From Pseudomonas tumuqii (GTDB lineage Bacteria > Pseudomonadota > Gammaproteobacteria > Pseudomonadales > Pseudomonadaceae): a stretch of 64,000 nucleotides of DNA. Numbering within the stretch: the first letter of the stretch is position 1; each line of letters begins with the position of its first letter. Both the position numbers and the translations under genes were made by a program. Positions 10,173 through 19,876 of this stretch are shown here, one piece after another. A model generated the notes under the pieces. It was given only the letters and a program-made list of their open reading frames with translations. It had not been told where the DNA came from and did not search any database. The DNA is taken from NCBI RefSeq assembly GCF_013184545.1, contig NZ_JAAOJA010000003.1, forward strand, positions 124,001 to 188,000, given 5' to 3'.

Positions 10173-11170
10173 TGCGGCAGCAACGCGAGCCTTCACCTTC
10201 GGAAAGCCTGTTTTGGCCTGTGCTCTGGGCTGTGGCGCTGCATGTCCTGATGTTCGCCATGCTGTTCGTCAGTTTTGCCTTCGCTCCGGACTTGCCGCCG
10301 GCCCGGCCAATCGTCCAGGCGACCCTGTATCAGCTGAAGTCGCAGAGTCAGGCAACTACCCAGACCAACCAGAAAATTGCCGGTGAGACCAAGAAAACCA
10401 CCGCGCCAATCTATGAAACCGAACAGCTGGAACAGAAAAAGGCCGACAAGGAAAAACTGGCTGTTGCGGCCAAGGCTGCGGAACAAAAGAAGGCCGAGGA
10501 GGCTCGAAAGGCCGATGCGGCGAAGAAAGCCGATGCGGCGAAGAAGTCTGATGCAGAAAAGAAGGCCGCGGAGCAGAAAAAGCTAGCCGCTATCGCCAAG
10601 AAAAAAGCGGCGGATGAAGCGGCGAAGAAGAAAGCTGCCGAAGACGCCAAGAAAAAAGCGACGGCAGACGCCAAGAAGAAAGCCGCCGAAGAGGCGAAGA
10701 AAAAAGCCGTAGCCGAAGCGGCCAAGAAAAAAGCCGCGGATGATGCCAAGAAAAAGGCAGCCGAGGCGGCTCAGCGCAAAGCCACCGAAGACAAGAAAGC
10801 CGCCGCATTGGCCGAACTGTTATCCGAGGATGTCGGTCGCCAGCAGGCACTGGCCGATGAGGTAGGCGACCAGGTTGCCGGCAATCTCGATGATTTGATC
10901 GTCAAGTTGGTCAGTGAGCAGTGGCGCAGGCCGCCATCGGCGCGTAACGGCATGAGTGTAGAAGTGCTGATCGAGATGTTGCCCGATGGCACCATCATCA
11001 ACGCCAGTGTCACCCGCTCCAGTGGCGATGCGCCATTCGACAGTTCCGCAATACAAGCGGTGCGTAACGTCGGTCGCATCGCTGAGATGCAACAATTGGA
11101 TCGCGCGACCTTTGACAGTATGTACAGGCAGCGTGGCGTCATCTTCAAACCGGAGGATTTAGGTCTGTGA
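10172..11170 (+). CDS. tolA: Cell-envelope integrity protein TolA
   Basis: A 332-residue energy transducer. It has an N-terminal inner-membrane anchor (about residues 14-37), then a long Ala/Lys/Glu-rich helical spacer (about 75-215, many repeats of the type AKKKAAEEA), and a C-terminal periplasmic domain that contacts TolB/Pal, starting near [16 protein letters not shown]. The repetitive spacer is where length varies between strains. The ATG overlaps the tolR stop, and its own stop overlaps the tolB GTG. Confidence 0.96.
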   Translation: MRQQREPSPSESLFWPVLWAVALHVLMFAMLFVSFAFAPDLPPARPIVQATLYQLKSQSQATTQTNQKIAGETKKTTAPIYETEQLEQKKADKEKLAVAAKAAEQKKAEEARKADAAKKADAAKKSDAEKKAAEQKKLAAIAKKKAADEAAKKKAAEDAKKKATADAKKKAAEEAKKKAVAEAAKKKAADDAKKKAAEAAQRKATEDKKAAALAELLSEDVGRQQALADEVGDQVAGNLDDLIVKLVSEQWRRPPSARNGMSVEVLIEMLPDGTIINASVTRSSGDAPFDSSAIQAVRNVGRIAEMQQLDRATFDSMYRQRGVIFKPEDLGL

Positions 11171-12465
11171 ATACCCTGATGCGTATCGTCCTGCTCGGTC
11201 TGGCCATGTTGGTCGGCTCGGTGCAGGCGGCTGATCCTTTGGTGATCAGCACTGGTACTGACCGTGCGACCCCTATCGCAGTCGTGCCATTCGGCTGGCA
11301 AGGCGGCACAGTGCTGCCGGAGGACATGGCCGAGATCATCGGTAATGATCTGCGCAATTCGGGAGTGTTCGAGCCGATCCCGCGGCAGAACATGATCAGC
11401 CTGCCGAGTCAGGCCAGCGAGATCATCTACCGCGACTGGAAAGCCCTGGGCGCGCAATATGTATTGGTTGGCAGTGTCGTGCCCAGTGGCGGTCGTTTGC
11501 AGGTGCAGTTCGCCCTGCTCAATGTGGCCACCGAACAGCAGGTGCTGACCGGCAGCGTCGGCGGCACTCCTGATCAGTTGCGTGATATGGCGCACCATAT
11601 TGCCGATCTGTCGTTCGAGAAGCTGACCGGGGTCAAGGGCGCGTTTTCCACGCGCATGCTCTATGTCACTGCCGAGCGCTTCTCGGTCAACAACACCCGT
11701 TACACCCTGCAGCGTTCCGACTACGACGGTGCTCGTGCAGTGACCTTGCTGCAGTCGCGTGAGCCGATCCTGTCGCCATCGTTTGCCCCGGATGGCCGTC
11801 GAATCGCCTATGTGTCGTTCGAGCAGAAGCGTCCGCGTATCTTCGTTCAGCACATCGACACCGGGCGGCGCGAGCAGATCACCAATTTTGACGGCCTCAA
11901 CGGTGCACCAGCCTGGTCGCCGGATGGTGGTCGGCTGGCGTTTGTGCTGTCCCGTGATGGCAACCCGGAAATCTATGTGATGGACATGGGGTCTCGGCAG
12001 ATCCGGCGTGTAACCAATCAGGGTGCAATCGATACCGAACCGTTCTGGGGCAAGGATGGCAATACCATCTACTTCACCTCGGATCGATCCGGTAAGCCGC
12101 AGATCTATAAGACCAACATCAACAGCGGTGCGGTGGAGCGGGTGACCTTCGTTGGTAACTACAACGCCAACCCGAAACTCTCGGCGGATGAGAAAACCCT
12201 AGTGATGATCCATCGCCAGGATGGTTTCACCGTGTTCAAGGTAGCGGCCCAGGACCTGCAACGTGGTAATTTGCGCATTCTTTCCGACACAAGTTTGGAT
12301 GAGTCACCCACTGTTGCGCCCAACGGCACCATGCTAATCTACGCGACCCGCCAGCAGGGTCGGGGAGTCTTGATGTTGGCGTCCATTAATGGGCGTGTAA
12401 GGCTCCCTCTTCCTACCGCTCAAGGCGAAGTTCGAGAGCCTTCCTGGTCCCCTTACCTGAACTGA
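11167..12465 (+). CDS. tolB: Periplasmic Tol-Pal protein TolB
   Basis: A 432-residue periplasmic protein with a signal peptide ending in VGSVQA. An N-terminal alpha/beta domain precedes a six-bladed beta-propeller built from PD40-type repeats, seen as recurrent SPDG/ADEKT/APNGT motifs (for example [16 protein letters not shown] and [16 protein letters not shown]). It bridges TolA and the lipoprotein Pal. The start is the GTG at 11167, overlapping the tolA stop by four bases; an ATG at 11179 is an alternative. Confidence 0.97.
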   Translation: MNTLMRIVLLGLAMLVGSVQAADPLVISTGTDRATPIAVVPFGWQGGTVLPEDMAEIIGNDLRNSGVFEPIPRQNMISLPSQASEIIYRDWKALGAQYVLVGSVVPSGGRLQVQFALLNVATEQQVLTGSVGGTPDQLRDMAHHIADLSFEKLTGVKGAFSTRMLYVTAERFSVNNTRYTLQRSDYDGARAVTLLQSREPILSPSFAPDGRRIAYVSFEQKRPRIFVQHIDTGRREQITNFDGLNGAPAWSPDGGRLAFVLSRDGNPEIYVMDMGSRQIRRVTNQGAIDTEPFWGKDGNTIYFTSDRSGKPQIYKTNINSGAVERVTFVGNYNANPKLSADEKTLVMIHRQDGFTVFKVAAQDLQRGNLRILSDTSLDESPTVAPNGTMLIYATRQQGRGVLMLASINGRVRLPLPTAQGEVREPSWSPYLN

Positions 12466-12534
12466 TGCGGCGCAACACCGTTTTATTGCTATGAAATACT
12501 GCTTAACACACTGGGGTTCATTAGGAGTTACATG

Positions 12535-13035
12535 ATGGAAATGCTGAAGTTTGGCAAATTTGCTGCACTGGGTCTGGCTCTGGCCGTTGTTGTTGGTTGT
12601 TCGTCCAAAGGCGGCGATGCTGCTGGTGAAGGCGACGCTGTAGATCCGAACGCTGGTTACGGTGCTGACACTGGTTCCGTAGATGGCAGCCTGAGCGAAG
12701 AAGCTGCTCTGCGCGCTATCACCACGTTCTACTTCGAATACGACAGCTCCGACCTGAAAGCCGAAGCCATGCGCGCACTCGACGTTCACGCTAAAGACCT
12801 GAAAGGCAATGGCGCTCGCGTCGTTCTGGAAGGCCACGCTGACGAGCGCGGTACCCGTGAGTACAACATGGCTCTGGGCGAGCGTCGTTCGAAAGCCGTT
12901 CAACGCTACCTGGTGCTGCAAGGTGTTTCCCCCGCTCAGTTGGAACTGGTTTCCTATGGTGAAGAGCGTGCGATTGCCACTGGCAACGACGAGCAATCCT
13001 GGGCTCAGAACCGCCGCGTAGAACTGCGTAAGTAA
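12535..13035 (+). CDS. pal: Peptidoglycan-associated lipoprotein Pal (OprL)
   Basis: A 166-residue outer-membrane lipoprotein. The signal peptide ends in a lipobox (AVVVGC), with lipidation expected on that Cys. An OmpA-like peptidoglycan-binding domain occupies residues ~55-165 ([47 protein letters not shown]). The start is ambiguous: ATG codons at 12532 and 12535 are adjacent, and the second has the better spacing from AGGAG. cpoB begins 5 bases after the stop. Confidence 0.97.
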   Translation: MEMLKFGKFAALGLALAVVVGCSSKGGDAAGEGDAVDPNAGYGADTGSVDGSLSEEAALRAITTFYFEYDSSDLKAEAMRALDVHAKDLKGNGARVVLEGHADERGTREYNMALGERRSKAVQRYLVLQGVSPAQLELVSYGEERAIATGNDEQSWAQNRRVELRK

Positions 13036-13040
13036 TAGCC

Positions 13041-13868
13041 ATGCATACCTGCCGTCGTGCTTTGACTGTTTTGGCCCTCTGCCTGCCGTTTTCGGCTTGG
13101 GCTGAGGTTCCTGTGGTGGATAACAATGCCGATTATGGCAGCAATAGTTATCCTCCTTCTGGTTATGGCACGTCCGGCGCCTACGCTGGGGGAGGGGCTG
13201 AAGCCCCGACCTCGGCGCAAGGCATGGTGTTTACCCAGTTGCAACAGATGCAGCAAGAAATCGCGCAACTGCGCGGGCTGCTCGAAGAGCAACAGAATGA
13301 AATTCAGCGGTTGAAACAAGAAAGCCTGGAGCGTTACCAGGATCTTGATCGGCGCTTGAGTAGTGGAGCAGCAGGTGCTGCGGCCACCCAGAATTCTCCT
13401 GCCGTTGGTGCTGCCAGCACCAATGGTAGTCCGCCAGCAACTGCTGGCCAGACGCAAGCTCCAACTTCGGCTAGCAATGGCCCGGCTGATCCAGAGAAGG
13501 AGAAGCTGTTTTATGACGCTGCCTTCGATCTGATCAAGGCCAAGGATTTCGACAAGGCCAGCCAGGCGTTTACTGCCTTTGTGCGTAAATACCCGAACAG
13601 CCAATACGCCGGTAATGCCCAGTACTGGTTGGGTGAGGTGAACCTGGCCAAGGGTGACCTGCAGGCTGCCGGTAAGGCCTTTGCTCAGGTCAGTCAGTCC
13701 TATCCGCAGCATGCCAAGGTGCCGGATTCGTTGTTCAAGCTTGCTGATGTCGAAATGCGTCTGGGCAACACAGACAAGGCCAAAGGCATTCTGCAGCAGG
13801 TGATTACGAAGTATCCGGGAAGTTCTGCGGCGCAGCTGGCGCAGCGGGATTTGCAGCGGATGCCATAA
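13041..13868 (+). CDS. cpoB: Cell-division coordinator CpoB (YbgF)
   Basis: A 275-residue periplasmic protein. A signal peptide ends at FSAWA. A coiled-coil segment (QLQQMQQEIAQLRGLLEEQQ, about residues 67-105) gives trimerisation. A Ser/Ala/Thr-rich linker follows, then C-terminal TPR repeats (LFYDAAFDLIKAKDFDKASQ; QYWLGEVNLAKGDLQAA). CpoB couples Tol-Pal action to septal peptidoglycan synthesis by PBP1B/LpoB in E. coli. It is the last gene of the operon and is followed by a strong terminator. Confidence 0.95.
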   Translation: MHTCRRALTVLALCLPFSAWAEVPVVDNNADYGSNSYPPSGYGTSGAYAGGGAEAPTSAQGMVFTQLQQMQQEIAQLRGLLEEQQNEIQRLKQESLERYQDLDRRLSSGAAGAAATQNSPAVGAASTNGSPPATAGQTQAPTSASNGPADPEKEKLFYDAAFDLIKAKDFDKASQAFTAFVRKYPNSQYAGNAQYWLGEVNLAKGDLQAAGKAFAQVSQSYPQHAKVPDSLFKLADVEMRLGNTDKAKGILQQVITKYPGSSAAQLAQRDLQRMP

Positions 13869-13914
13869 GCAATCAACTGCAATTCTTAAGTTGAAAGCTG
13901 CAAGCTGTAGTGAT

Positions 13915-13940
13915 AAACCCGCGCCTGGCGCGGGTTTTTT
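13915..13940 (+). terminator. Intrinsic terminator of the tol-pal operon
   Basis: AAACCCGCGC, the loop CTG, then GCGCGGGTTTTTT: a GC-rich stem of about 8 bp followed by six T residues. It also rules out the far-upstream possible queE start at 13910, which would overlap the hairpin. Confidence 0.85.
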
Positions 13941-14011
13941 CGTTACAATCCGCGCCCCTTTTCCCGCAACGGAGGCGGATGGCCTGTTTAGCCGTCACGC
14001 CCGTGGCTGAT

Positions 14012-14659
14012 ATGCAAGATACCCTGCGAATTACCGAGATTTTCTACTCGCTGCAGGGCGAGACGCGCACCGCCGGCTTGCCGACCGTGTTCGTTCGCCT
14101 GACCGGCTGCCCCCTGCGCTGCCAGTACTGCGACACTGCCTACGCCTTCAGTGGTGGTGAAGTCATGTCGCTGGACGCCATCGTCGAGCAGATTGCCAGC
14201 TACAAGCCGCGCTATGTCTGCGTAACCGGTGGCGAGCCGCTGGCGCAACCCAACTGCATCCCTCTGCTCCAGCGTCTGTGCGATGCCGGTTATCAGGTGT
14301 CGCTGGAAACCAGCGGCGCGCTGGATGTATCGGCGGTCGACCTGCGGGTGAGCAAGGTGCTCGACCTGAAGACCCCCGGTTCGGCAGAAGTGGCGCGCAA
14401 CCGCTATGAGAATATCGAGTTGCTGACGGCGAACGACCAGGTCAAGTTCGTGATTTGCTCGCGCGAAGACTATGACTGGGCGGTGACCAAGCTGATCCAG
14501 TACCGTTTGCACGAGCGCGCCGGTGAAGTGTTGTTCTCGCCGAGCCACCATGAGTTGAGCGCGCGTTTGCTGGCCGACTGGATCGTCGCCGACAACCTGC
14601 CCGTGCGCCTGCAAATGCAGTTGCACAAGATTCTCTGGAACGACGAGCCGGGACATTGA
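14012..14659 (+). CDS. queE: 7-carboxy-7-deazaguanine synthase QueE (radical SAM)
   Basis: A 215-residue radical SAM enzyme that makes CDG from carboxytetrahydropterin in the queuosine/7-deazaguanine pathway. The CX3CX2C cluster motif is CPLRCQYC, within [22 protein letters not shown]. The SAM-binding GGEPLAQ motif follows. ATG 14012 gives the family-typical N-terminus ([17 protein letters not shown]) but has no clear ribosome site. ATG 13979, preceded by GGAGG at short spacing, would add 11 residues and is a fair alternative. A TACAAT -10-like box lies at 13944-13949. queC starts one base after the stop. Confidence 0.95.
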   Translation: MQDTLRITEIFYSLQGETRTAGLPTVFVRLTGCPLRCQYCDTAYAFSGGEVMSLDAIVEQIASYKPRYVCVTGGEPLAQPNCIPLLQRLCDAGYQVSLETSGALDVSAVDLRVSKVLDLKTPGSAEVARNRYENIELLTANDQVKFVICSREDYDWAVTKLIQYRLHERAGEVLFSPSHHELSARLLADWIVADNLPVRLQMQLHKILWNDEPGH

Positions 14660-14660
14660 T

Positions 14661-15335
14661 ATGAGCGACAAGAAAGCGGTAATTCTTCTCTCTGGCGGCC
14701 TCGATTCGGCCACCGTGGTGGCTCTGGCCAAGGCCGAGGGCTACAGCTGCTACAGCATGAGCTTCGACTATGGCCAGCGCCATCGCGCCGAATTGCAGGC
14801 GGCCGAGCGGGTGGCCAGGCACTTGGGGGTGGTCGAGCACAAGGTGATCGGCCTGAGTCTCGATGGCATCGGTGGTTCGGCACTGACCGACAGCAGTATC
14901 GCGGTGCCGGAAAGCCCCAGCGAAGGCATCCCGGTCACCTATGTGCCGGCGCGCAATACCGTGTTTCTCTCCCTGGCCCTGGGCTGGGCCGAGGTGCTGG
15001 GCGCGCGCGATATCTTCATCGGGGTCAATGCGGTGGATTATTCCGGCTACCCGGATTGCCGTCCCGAGTTCATTGCAGCTTTTGAGCGCATGGCCAACCT
15101 GGCGACCAAGGCCGGTGTCGAAGGCCAGGGTTTCCATATCCAGGCGCCGCTGCAGAACATGAGCAAGGCCGAGATCATCCAGGCCGGCATGCGCCATGGC
15201 GTGGATTACGCGTTGACGGTGTCCTGCTACCAGGCCGATGAGCAAGGTCGTGCCTGCGGCAAGTGCGACAGCTGTCGCCTGCGTGCGGCCGGTTTTGCCG
15301 CAGCAGCGGTGGCCGATCCGACCCGGTATCGCTAA
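14661..15335 (+). CDS. queC: 7-cyano-7-deazaguanine synthase QueC
   Basis: A 224-residue ATP-dependent enzyme that converts CDG to preQ0. The PP-loop is [13 protein letters not shown] near the N-terminus, [14 protein letters not shown] follows, and a C-terminal zinc-binding cysteine cluster ([10 protein letters not shown]) is complete. It follows queE with one base between them, so the pair is co-translated. Confidence 0.97.
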   Translation: MSDKKAVILLSGGLDSATVVALAKAEGYSCYSMSFDYGQRHRAELQAAERVARHLGVVEHKVIGLSLDGIGGSALTDSSIAVPESPSEGIPVTYVPARNTVFLSLALGWAEVLGARDIFIGVNAVDYSGYPDCRPEFIAAFERMANLATKAGVEGQGFHIQAPLQNMSKAEIIQAGMRHGVDYALTVSCYQADEQGRACGKCDSCRLRAAGFAAAAVADPTRYR

Positions 15336-15351
15336 AAGTTTGCTCCGGGTG

Positions 15352-15379
15352 TTGATTTCCTGAATTAAATCAGTATCAT
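15352..15379 (+). promoter_or_regulatory. Promoter of tRNA-Lys
   Basis: TTGATT (-35, 15352-15357), a 16-bp spacer and TATCAT (-10, 15374-15379), followed by GCGCCC, a GC-rich discriminator typical of stable-RNA promoters. The same architecture precedes tRNA-Ser (44832-44859) and tRNA-Arg (45032-45059). Confidence 0.75.
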
Positions 15380-15391
15380 GCGCCCTGCATT

Positions 15392-15467
15392 GGGTCGTTA
15401 GCTCAGTTGGTAGAGCAGTTGGCTTTTAACCAATTGGTCGTAGGTTCGAATCCCACACGACCCACCA
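15392..15467 (+). tRNA. tRNA-Lys (anticodon TTT)
   Basis: A 76-base cloverleaf with encoded CCA. The acceptor stem is GGGTCGT/ACGACCC, the D-arm AGCTCAGTTGGTAGAGC, the anticodon loop CTTTTAA (anticodon TTT at 15425-15427) and the T-arm GGTTCGAATCC. It marks the junction between the queEC core block and accessory DNA. No second copy of its 3' end was noticed in the window. Confidence 0.97.
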
Positions 15468-15764
15468 TTTTCATCGCGACTGTTGGACTAGGAAGGGGTG
15501 CGAAGCAGCGCCAGCTTGTTAGGCATGCAGCCGTCTGGGGCGAAGATTAGGTTCGGCTCGGGATGATGTAAGTAAGAGATAGCCCGCAGGTTTCTTAGGA
15601 AACGGCGGGCTTTTTCATGTCCGGGGTATTTGTCCCGCGCGCAAGCGAGCGAAGCCGCCTGGCTGTGAGAGCCGATCTCGGCCGGCAGCTGCTGGGGTTC
15701 CGGTCTTGAACACGCACAGGTTCGGCACCGGTCTCACGTCATACCGTGCGCAGATGATTCGAAT
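15468..15764. other. Intergenic region after tRNA-Lys with a terminator-like hairpin
   Basis: No gene recognised. At 15581-15616, AGCCCGC and GCGGGCT pair, with an inner TTTC/GAAA extension, and are followed by TTTTTC: a plausible terminator for the tRNA transcript. The remainder is unassigned; it may be scar sequence from past integrations at the tRNA. Confidence 0.5.
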
Positions 15765-15820
15765 AGGGCTCAGCCGTGGTCAGCCGCTAGGAAACTAGCA
15801 GCTGACCACGGCTGAGCCCT
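15765..15820. repeat. Long near-perfect hairpin downstream of the usher operon
   Basis: A perfect 20-bp inverted repeat (arms 15765-15784 and 15801-15820). The 16-base interior holds a further 5-bp stem, GCTAG/CTAGC, closed by a GAAA tetraloop. Together this makes a 25-bp stem with one C.A mismatch. It has no U-tract on either strand. It lies about 70 bases beyond the usher stop and could serve as an RNA-stabilising 3' end or a factor-dependent terminator. Confidence 0.85.
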
Positions 15821-15888
15821 CTGGTTGCAGCGGGTCTTGACCCTGTTGATTACCGGGTGCAGACGCGGTTTTGTTTTGGGCGGCGCCG

Positions 15889-18800
15889 CTAGTTGGTCTT
15901 GGCTCCCTGAGATGGGGCTCCGGCCAGTTCGGTATGTCGCTGTATGTCAGCGTACTGCCGTAGCCAGGGTGATGCCGTGGTCAGGGTCGGGGGGAGTTGT
16001 TTCAGTGCAGTCCGGGCCTGCCGGTCGCTGGTAAAACTGCCGTAGACGACCGAGTACCAGGGTGAACCGCGGTGCAGGGTGCGAAAGTAAGCTGCCGTAT
16101 CCGTCAGGTGATGCTGCTCGATGTAGTCCTGTACCGCTGCCTCGGAGCTTGCCGCCATCAGCTGGATCGTGAAATTGGTAGCGGGTTGCTCCTGCACCCA
16201 GGATTCGCTGCGCAACTGCGCTTTAGCCCTGGGCTGTGCCGCAGCCTGGGGGTTTCGCGCTCTGGGTTGGATTGGCTGCGGCCCTGACAACGGCCGAACT
16301 ATCAGATCCATGCCGCTGATAAAGGCGCCATCGCCCGATACGCTCAGTTGGCGGCTACCCGTCGTATCCGTCAGGCCCAGACGCTGCAGTTGTTGGGGGG
16401 AGACTCTTAACCGGTAATCCCCGGCGACCACCCCCGAGACGATATAGAAACCGTCCCAGCTGCTGGTTGCCTCGGCCACTGTCTGCTGCTGGTCGTTCAA
16501 CAGTTCCAGCTTCAGGTCGCCGATACCGCGCTCGATACCGCCCTCCAGCAGATAAACCGTGCCGTCGATTTCCGTGGTCATGCGCACCGGAAACTCCAGG
16601 CGAGCCACACCACCCGGGCGCGGCAGCAGTCGCATACCGCCGATCTCCGGCGCCCATTGCGGGTCTATCAGCGTCGCGGTGTCGACCCCGATGTCGACAT
16701 ATTGTCTGACCGGCAAGTGATCGATGTGGGCAATGCCGGCCGCATCCGTGCGGGCCTGATGCCTGCCGCCGTTGACCGTAAAGCCTGCCCCCGGTAGCGG
16801 TTCTTCGCCAGGATCCATCACGCCGTTGTTGTTGTCGTCGAGGAACATGCGTACCGAGGCCGCGCCGCTGTTGGCCATGGGCCGGGCGTCGAACAGCCAG
16901 TCGGAGCGGCGTGGATCCCGGCCCATGGCGATAAAGAATTGAGCGCCGACGATGATCTCGCCGGTGTCCAGATAGCTGGCATTGACGCCCAATCCGTAGC
17001 GCCCCAGGCTTTTGGTAAAGCCGGCGGTGTACTGCGTTTGCGGTGACTCGAAGGCGTGCGCCACGCTCAGGGTCAGGCGGTAGCCGTCTGCCAGGTATTT
17101 ATCGGCAGAGAGTGCCAGCGAGGAGATATCCCCGCCGGAATCCAGGCTGTATTCGACCTGGCCGCGTAAACCCATATCGCGCACACGGCGGCTGATCTGC
17201 AGGCTGCCGAAGGTTTGCTCGACGTCGCCGAAGGCGCGCCAGCTCAGGGTGTTGGTGAGCGCCGTGTGATAGAGGTAGGCGGAAATACGGGCGCTGACAT
17301 CGGTGTCGGTCATGCCGGACTCCCGTTCGTCCCGCGTTGCCGTCAGGGCCACGGGCAGGCGCGAGCGTGCTCCCAGCGGCACGGAACCACTGAGCCGGAG
17401 TTCGTCGCGGGTGCGAATGGGGTCGCTATAGTCGAGAAACACCTCGCTGTTGAAGGCGTTCAGCTGTGTGCGGCTGGCGTCCACGGCCACGCCGCGGATG
17501 CGGGTCTGTAAGCCGAGTTCGGCCAGCGAGCCACCGTCCTGCGCTTGGACAAAGTCACCGCTGATACTCATGGCCTGCCAGAATGTGCGTAGCCCAAAGG
17601 TCGAGTACTGTTCGTCAGCGCTACCGGCCGGTGCGCGGATGAATCCGGCCGATGCGGACAGCGAGCGCGTGAGGCCCAGGTCGAACTGGCTAATAGAGCG
17701 CGCTTGCCCGTCGTCGTCGCGGTGTTCGGTAAGGCTGTACTGGAACTCGCCGGGCTTAACCATGGATTGATCCAGGGAGAAACTCTGCTGTTCCACCCGT
17801 GTCTGGCCCAGCGGACCGTTGAAGACCAGGCGAAAGTCATTGCGGCCATAACTCAGCGGCTGGTCTTCGAATCGATAGCGACCCTCGGCGTCGGCCCGCT
17901 GGAACTCAATCAGGGCATCGTTGTAATAAAGCTCCACGTCCCAGCCCGGCGGCAGATCCCCTTCAAAGGTCTGGCGGTCAAAGCTGGTTGGCCGTGTCAG
18001 CGGACGATTGCTCAGGCTCACGCCCTCGCCACTGCTACCCCGGCTGATATTTTCTACGCTCGGCGTCGAGAGACTACCGAAACTGAAAGAGCGGGCATGC
18101 AGTGGGCCCAGCAGGTTGCCGGCGGGGTCGTGGCGGCCGAACGTGGCCCGCACATCGGGGCCCGGCTCCTGTTTGCTGCTGGAGAAATACAGCGATGACT
18201 CCATGCCCAGCAGATCGCCGGTGAGAAAGGCCGTATAGCGCGCGTCGGTCTGGGTGCTTGCATCGTTCTTGCGCAGTTCGGTGGCGAAGGTCTGATCCAC
18301 AAAAGGCATGCCCAGCAGCCGGTAGGGCTGCGCATGATGCGGATAGCCGGGATCCTGATAACCACTGCCCATGCCCGCTCGCTCGCCGAGGCGTTCGCGC
18401 TTGAGGCGGGACTGCAAGGGCAGGGGTTCGAGTGCTTGAACGCGCAGGGAGAGGCTGGAACGGTCGACCTCGAGCTCAAGCGGCAGCCAGTGCTCGAGCA
18501 GGGATTTGGCCACATACAGATCATCCGGCTCGACCCGCACCAGCGCCGGATCGAACGTCTCGCTGATCCCGCTTCGGGTCACACTGGCTTCGCCCAGGTT
18601 CAGGCTGAATGCGCGGTCTTCGTCGAGGATAAAGCCGCTGGCGGTGCCTTGTGCGGGCTGGGTCTGGATCGCAATGCTCAGCAACCTGGCCAGTTCACCC
18701 AAAGGCAGCAGGGTATGCTCGCCGACGTCATAGGCGGGGATGGCGCTTGACAGTATCGACTGATCCAGGCGCACCTCGAGCAGCAGGAAAGTCGCCTCCG

Positions 18801-18918
18801 GGTCATGCTCCTGGGCCAGCAAAGCCCCGCTGAGGACAAGGCCCGCGAGGACCAGCAACAGCGCGGCCAACCGGTGCGTCCAGTGGCGGGCTGCTGCCGA
18901 CGTCATGTCGGACGGCAC
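15889..18918 (-). CDS. Outer-membrane pilus usher fused to a C-terminal SPOR domain
   Basis: A 1009-residue secreted protein with a signal peptide in the first ~35 residues (LAALLLVLAGLVLSGALLAQ). An usher-type core follows, recognisable by the plug/barrel signature PPGWDVELYYNDALIEFQRA near residue 322 and GRYRFEDQPLSYGRNDFRLV. Near 690 a segment, FLDDNNNGVMDPGEEPLPGA, resembles SdrD-B/carboxypeptidase-like repeats. Residues ~911-985 (FTIQLMAASSEAAVQDYI, then WYSVVYGSFTSDRQARTAL) look like a SPOR peptidoglycan-binding domain. It probably forms the outer-membrane assembly platform for the DUF4402 pilins. Starts: GTG 18918 or ATG 18906; neither has a clear ribosome site, so coupling to the chaperone stop at 18922 is likely. 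The fusion is unusual. Confidence 0.85.
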   Translation of the reverse strand: MPSDMTSAAARHWTHRLAALLLVLAGLVLSGALLAQEHDPEATFLLLEVRLDQSILSSAIPAYDVGEHTLLPLGELARLLSIAIQTQPAQGTASGFILDEDRAFSLNLGEASVTRSGISETFDPALVRVEPDDLYVAKSLLEHWLPLELEVDRSSLSLRVQALEPLPLQSRLKRERLGERAGMGSGYQDPGYPHHAQPYRLLGMPFVDQTFATELRKNDASTQTDARYTAFLTGDLLGMESSLYFSSSKQEPGPDVRATFGRHDPAGNLLGPLHARSFSFGSLSTPSVENISRGSSGEGVSLSNRPLTRPTSFDRQTFEGDLPPGWDVELYYNDALIEFQRADAEGRYRFEDQPLSYGRNDFRLVFNGPLGQTRVEQQSFSLDQSMVKPGEFQYSLTEHRDDDGQARSISQFDLGLTRSLSASAGFIRAPAGSADEQYSTFGLRTFWQAMSISGDFVQAQDGGSLAELGLQTRIRGVAVDASRTQLNAFNSEVFLDYSDPIRTRDELRLSGSVPLGARSRLPVALTATRDERESGMTDTDVSARISAYLYHTALTNTLSWRAFGDVEQTFGSLQISRRVRDMGLRGQVEYSLDSGGDISSLALSADKYLADGYRLTLSVAHAFESPQTQYTAGFTKSLGRYGLGVNASYLDTGEIIVGAQFFIAMGRDPRRSDWLFDARPMANSGAASVRMFLDDNNNGVMDPGEEPLPGAGFTVNGGRHQARTDAAGIAHIDHLPVRQYVDIGVDTATLIDPQWAPEIGGMRLLPRPGGVARLEFPVRMTTEIDGTVYLLEGGIERGIGDLKLELLNDQQQTVAEATSSWDGFYIVSGVVAGDYRLRVSPQQLQRLGLTDTTGSRQLSVSGDGAFISGMDLIVRPLSGPQPIQPRARNPQAAAQPRAKAQLRSESWVQEQPATNFTIQLMAASSEAAVQDYIEQHHLTDTAAYFRTLHRGSPWYSVVYGSFTSDRQARTALKQLPPTLTTASPWLRQYADIQRHTELAGAPSQGAKTN

Positions 18919-18921
18919 GCG

Positions 18922-19791
18922 TCAGGGAAGCTGGAGAACCGCCTCGGCCAGCAGTGCGCCACCATCCTCCGCCTGTTCCCGGTAGCTGACCCGCAACGCG
19001 CCGTCGGTTAATCGCTGGCCATTCGGCCGCTGCAGCGCAATGTTCGCGCGCCGCACGCGGTTTTGGCTATAGACCGCAACGCCATTGGCCCGCGCCAGAA
19101 CCTGCTCGGCCCCGCGGGCAGGAATCAGGCTGACGGTCAGGTCGCCGTAGACGGACTGGCTGCCGCTGCGCTCCATCTGCAGCGCCAGAGTCGGCGCTTT
19201 GCCAGGCGGTTGCTGCAGGTCAAGCTGGGTCAGCGACACGCTGGCGTCGGTGTTGCCATGACGCACGATCACCGGGATAGAGATGCCGACCAGGGTGGTC
19301 AGCTTGATGCCGATCTCATTCTTGGCGGCGGGATCGCGCTCCTCGATGCTGGTGCTGCCGCGGGCTTCGGGTTGTTGCGCGAACAGCAGGTGCGAACGGT
19401 ACTCGCCGCTCGGCAGGTTGGCGGGCTTGCGCACCATGATCCGCACCGCTTGCCCGGTCCCTGGCTCAAGCGTGACCTGGCGCGGCGAGTAGCGCAGCAG
19501 GTCGTCGGCGAACTGTTCGCCGGGCAAGGGGGTATCGATCTCGCTGAAGGCGCCCGTTTCGCTCATGCGCCGGTTCACCAGGGAAATACGATAAGTCGCT
19601 CTCTCGCTGCCATTGTTGATCAGTTCAAGCTGGGCCGCGCGCTGGTTGCCGGCAAAGACAACGCGGGTCGGGTACAGCATCAGTTCGGCCCCTGCATGGC
19701 TCGCGGGCAGCAAAAACAGCAGGCCGCTCAGGGTGAGTCGCTGGAGCAGGTGCGCCGCTCTGGTGTTGCGCGACGAGGTTGCAGGGGGCAT
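18922..19791 (-). CDS. PapD-like periplasmic fimbrial chaperone
   Basis: A 289-residue protein with a signal peptide (LTLSGLLFLLPASHAGA). Two immunoglobulin-like domains typical of pilus chaperones follow: an N-terminal domain with LMLYPTRVVFAGNQRAAQLELINNG and the edge-strand segment ending LEPGTGQAVRIMVRKP, then the conserved LPSGEYRSHLLF. Such chaperones hold subunits by donor-strand complementation. It lies 3 bases upstream of the usher gene and 85 bases after the first pilin gene. The ATG at 19791 is preceded by AAAGGATTTAGCC. Confidence 0.9.
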   Translation of the reverse strand: MPPATSSRNTRAAHLLQRLTLSGLLFLLPASHAGAELMLYPTRVVFAGNQRAAQLELINNGSERATYRISLVNRRMSETGAFSEIDTPLPGEQFADDLLRYSPRQVTLEPGTGQAVRIMVRKPANLPSGEYRSHLLFAQQPEARGSTSIEERDPAAKNEIGIKLTTLVGISIPVIVRHGNTDASVSLTQLDLQQPPGKAPTLALQMERSGSQSVYGDLTVSLIPARGAEQVLARANGVAVYSQNRVRRANIALQRPNGQRLTDGALRVSYREQAEDGGALLAEAVLQLP

Positions 19792-19876
19792 GGCTAAATC
19801 CTTTTATGGCATTGTTCGGCGTACCGGACGGGGCTGGGTGCACTGTTGGTGACACCGGCGTGCTGCTCGCGATGGA

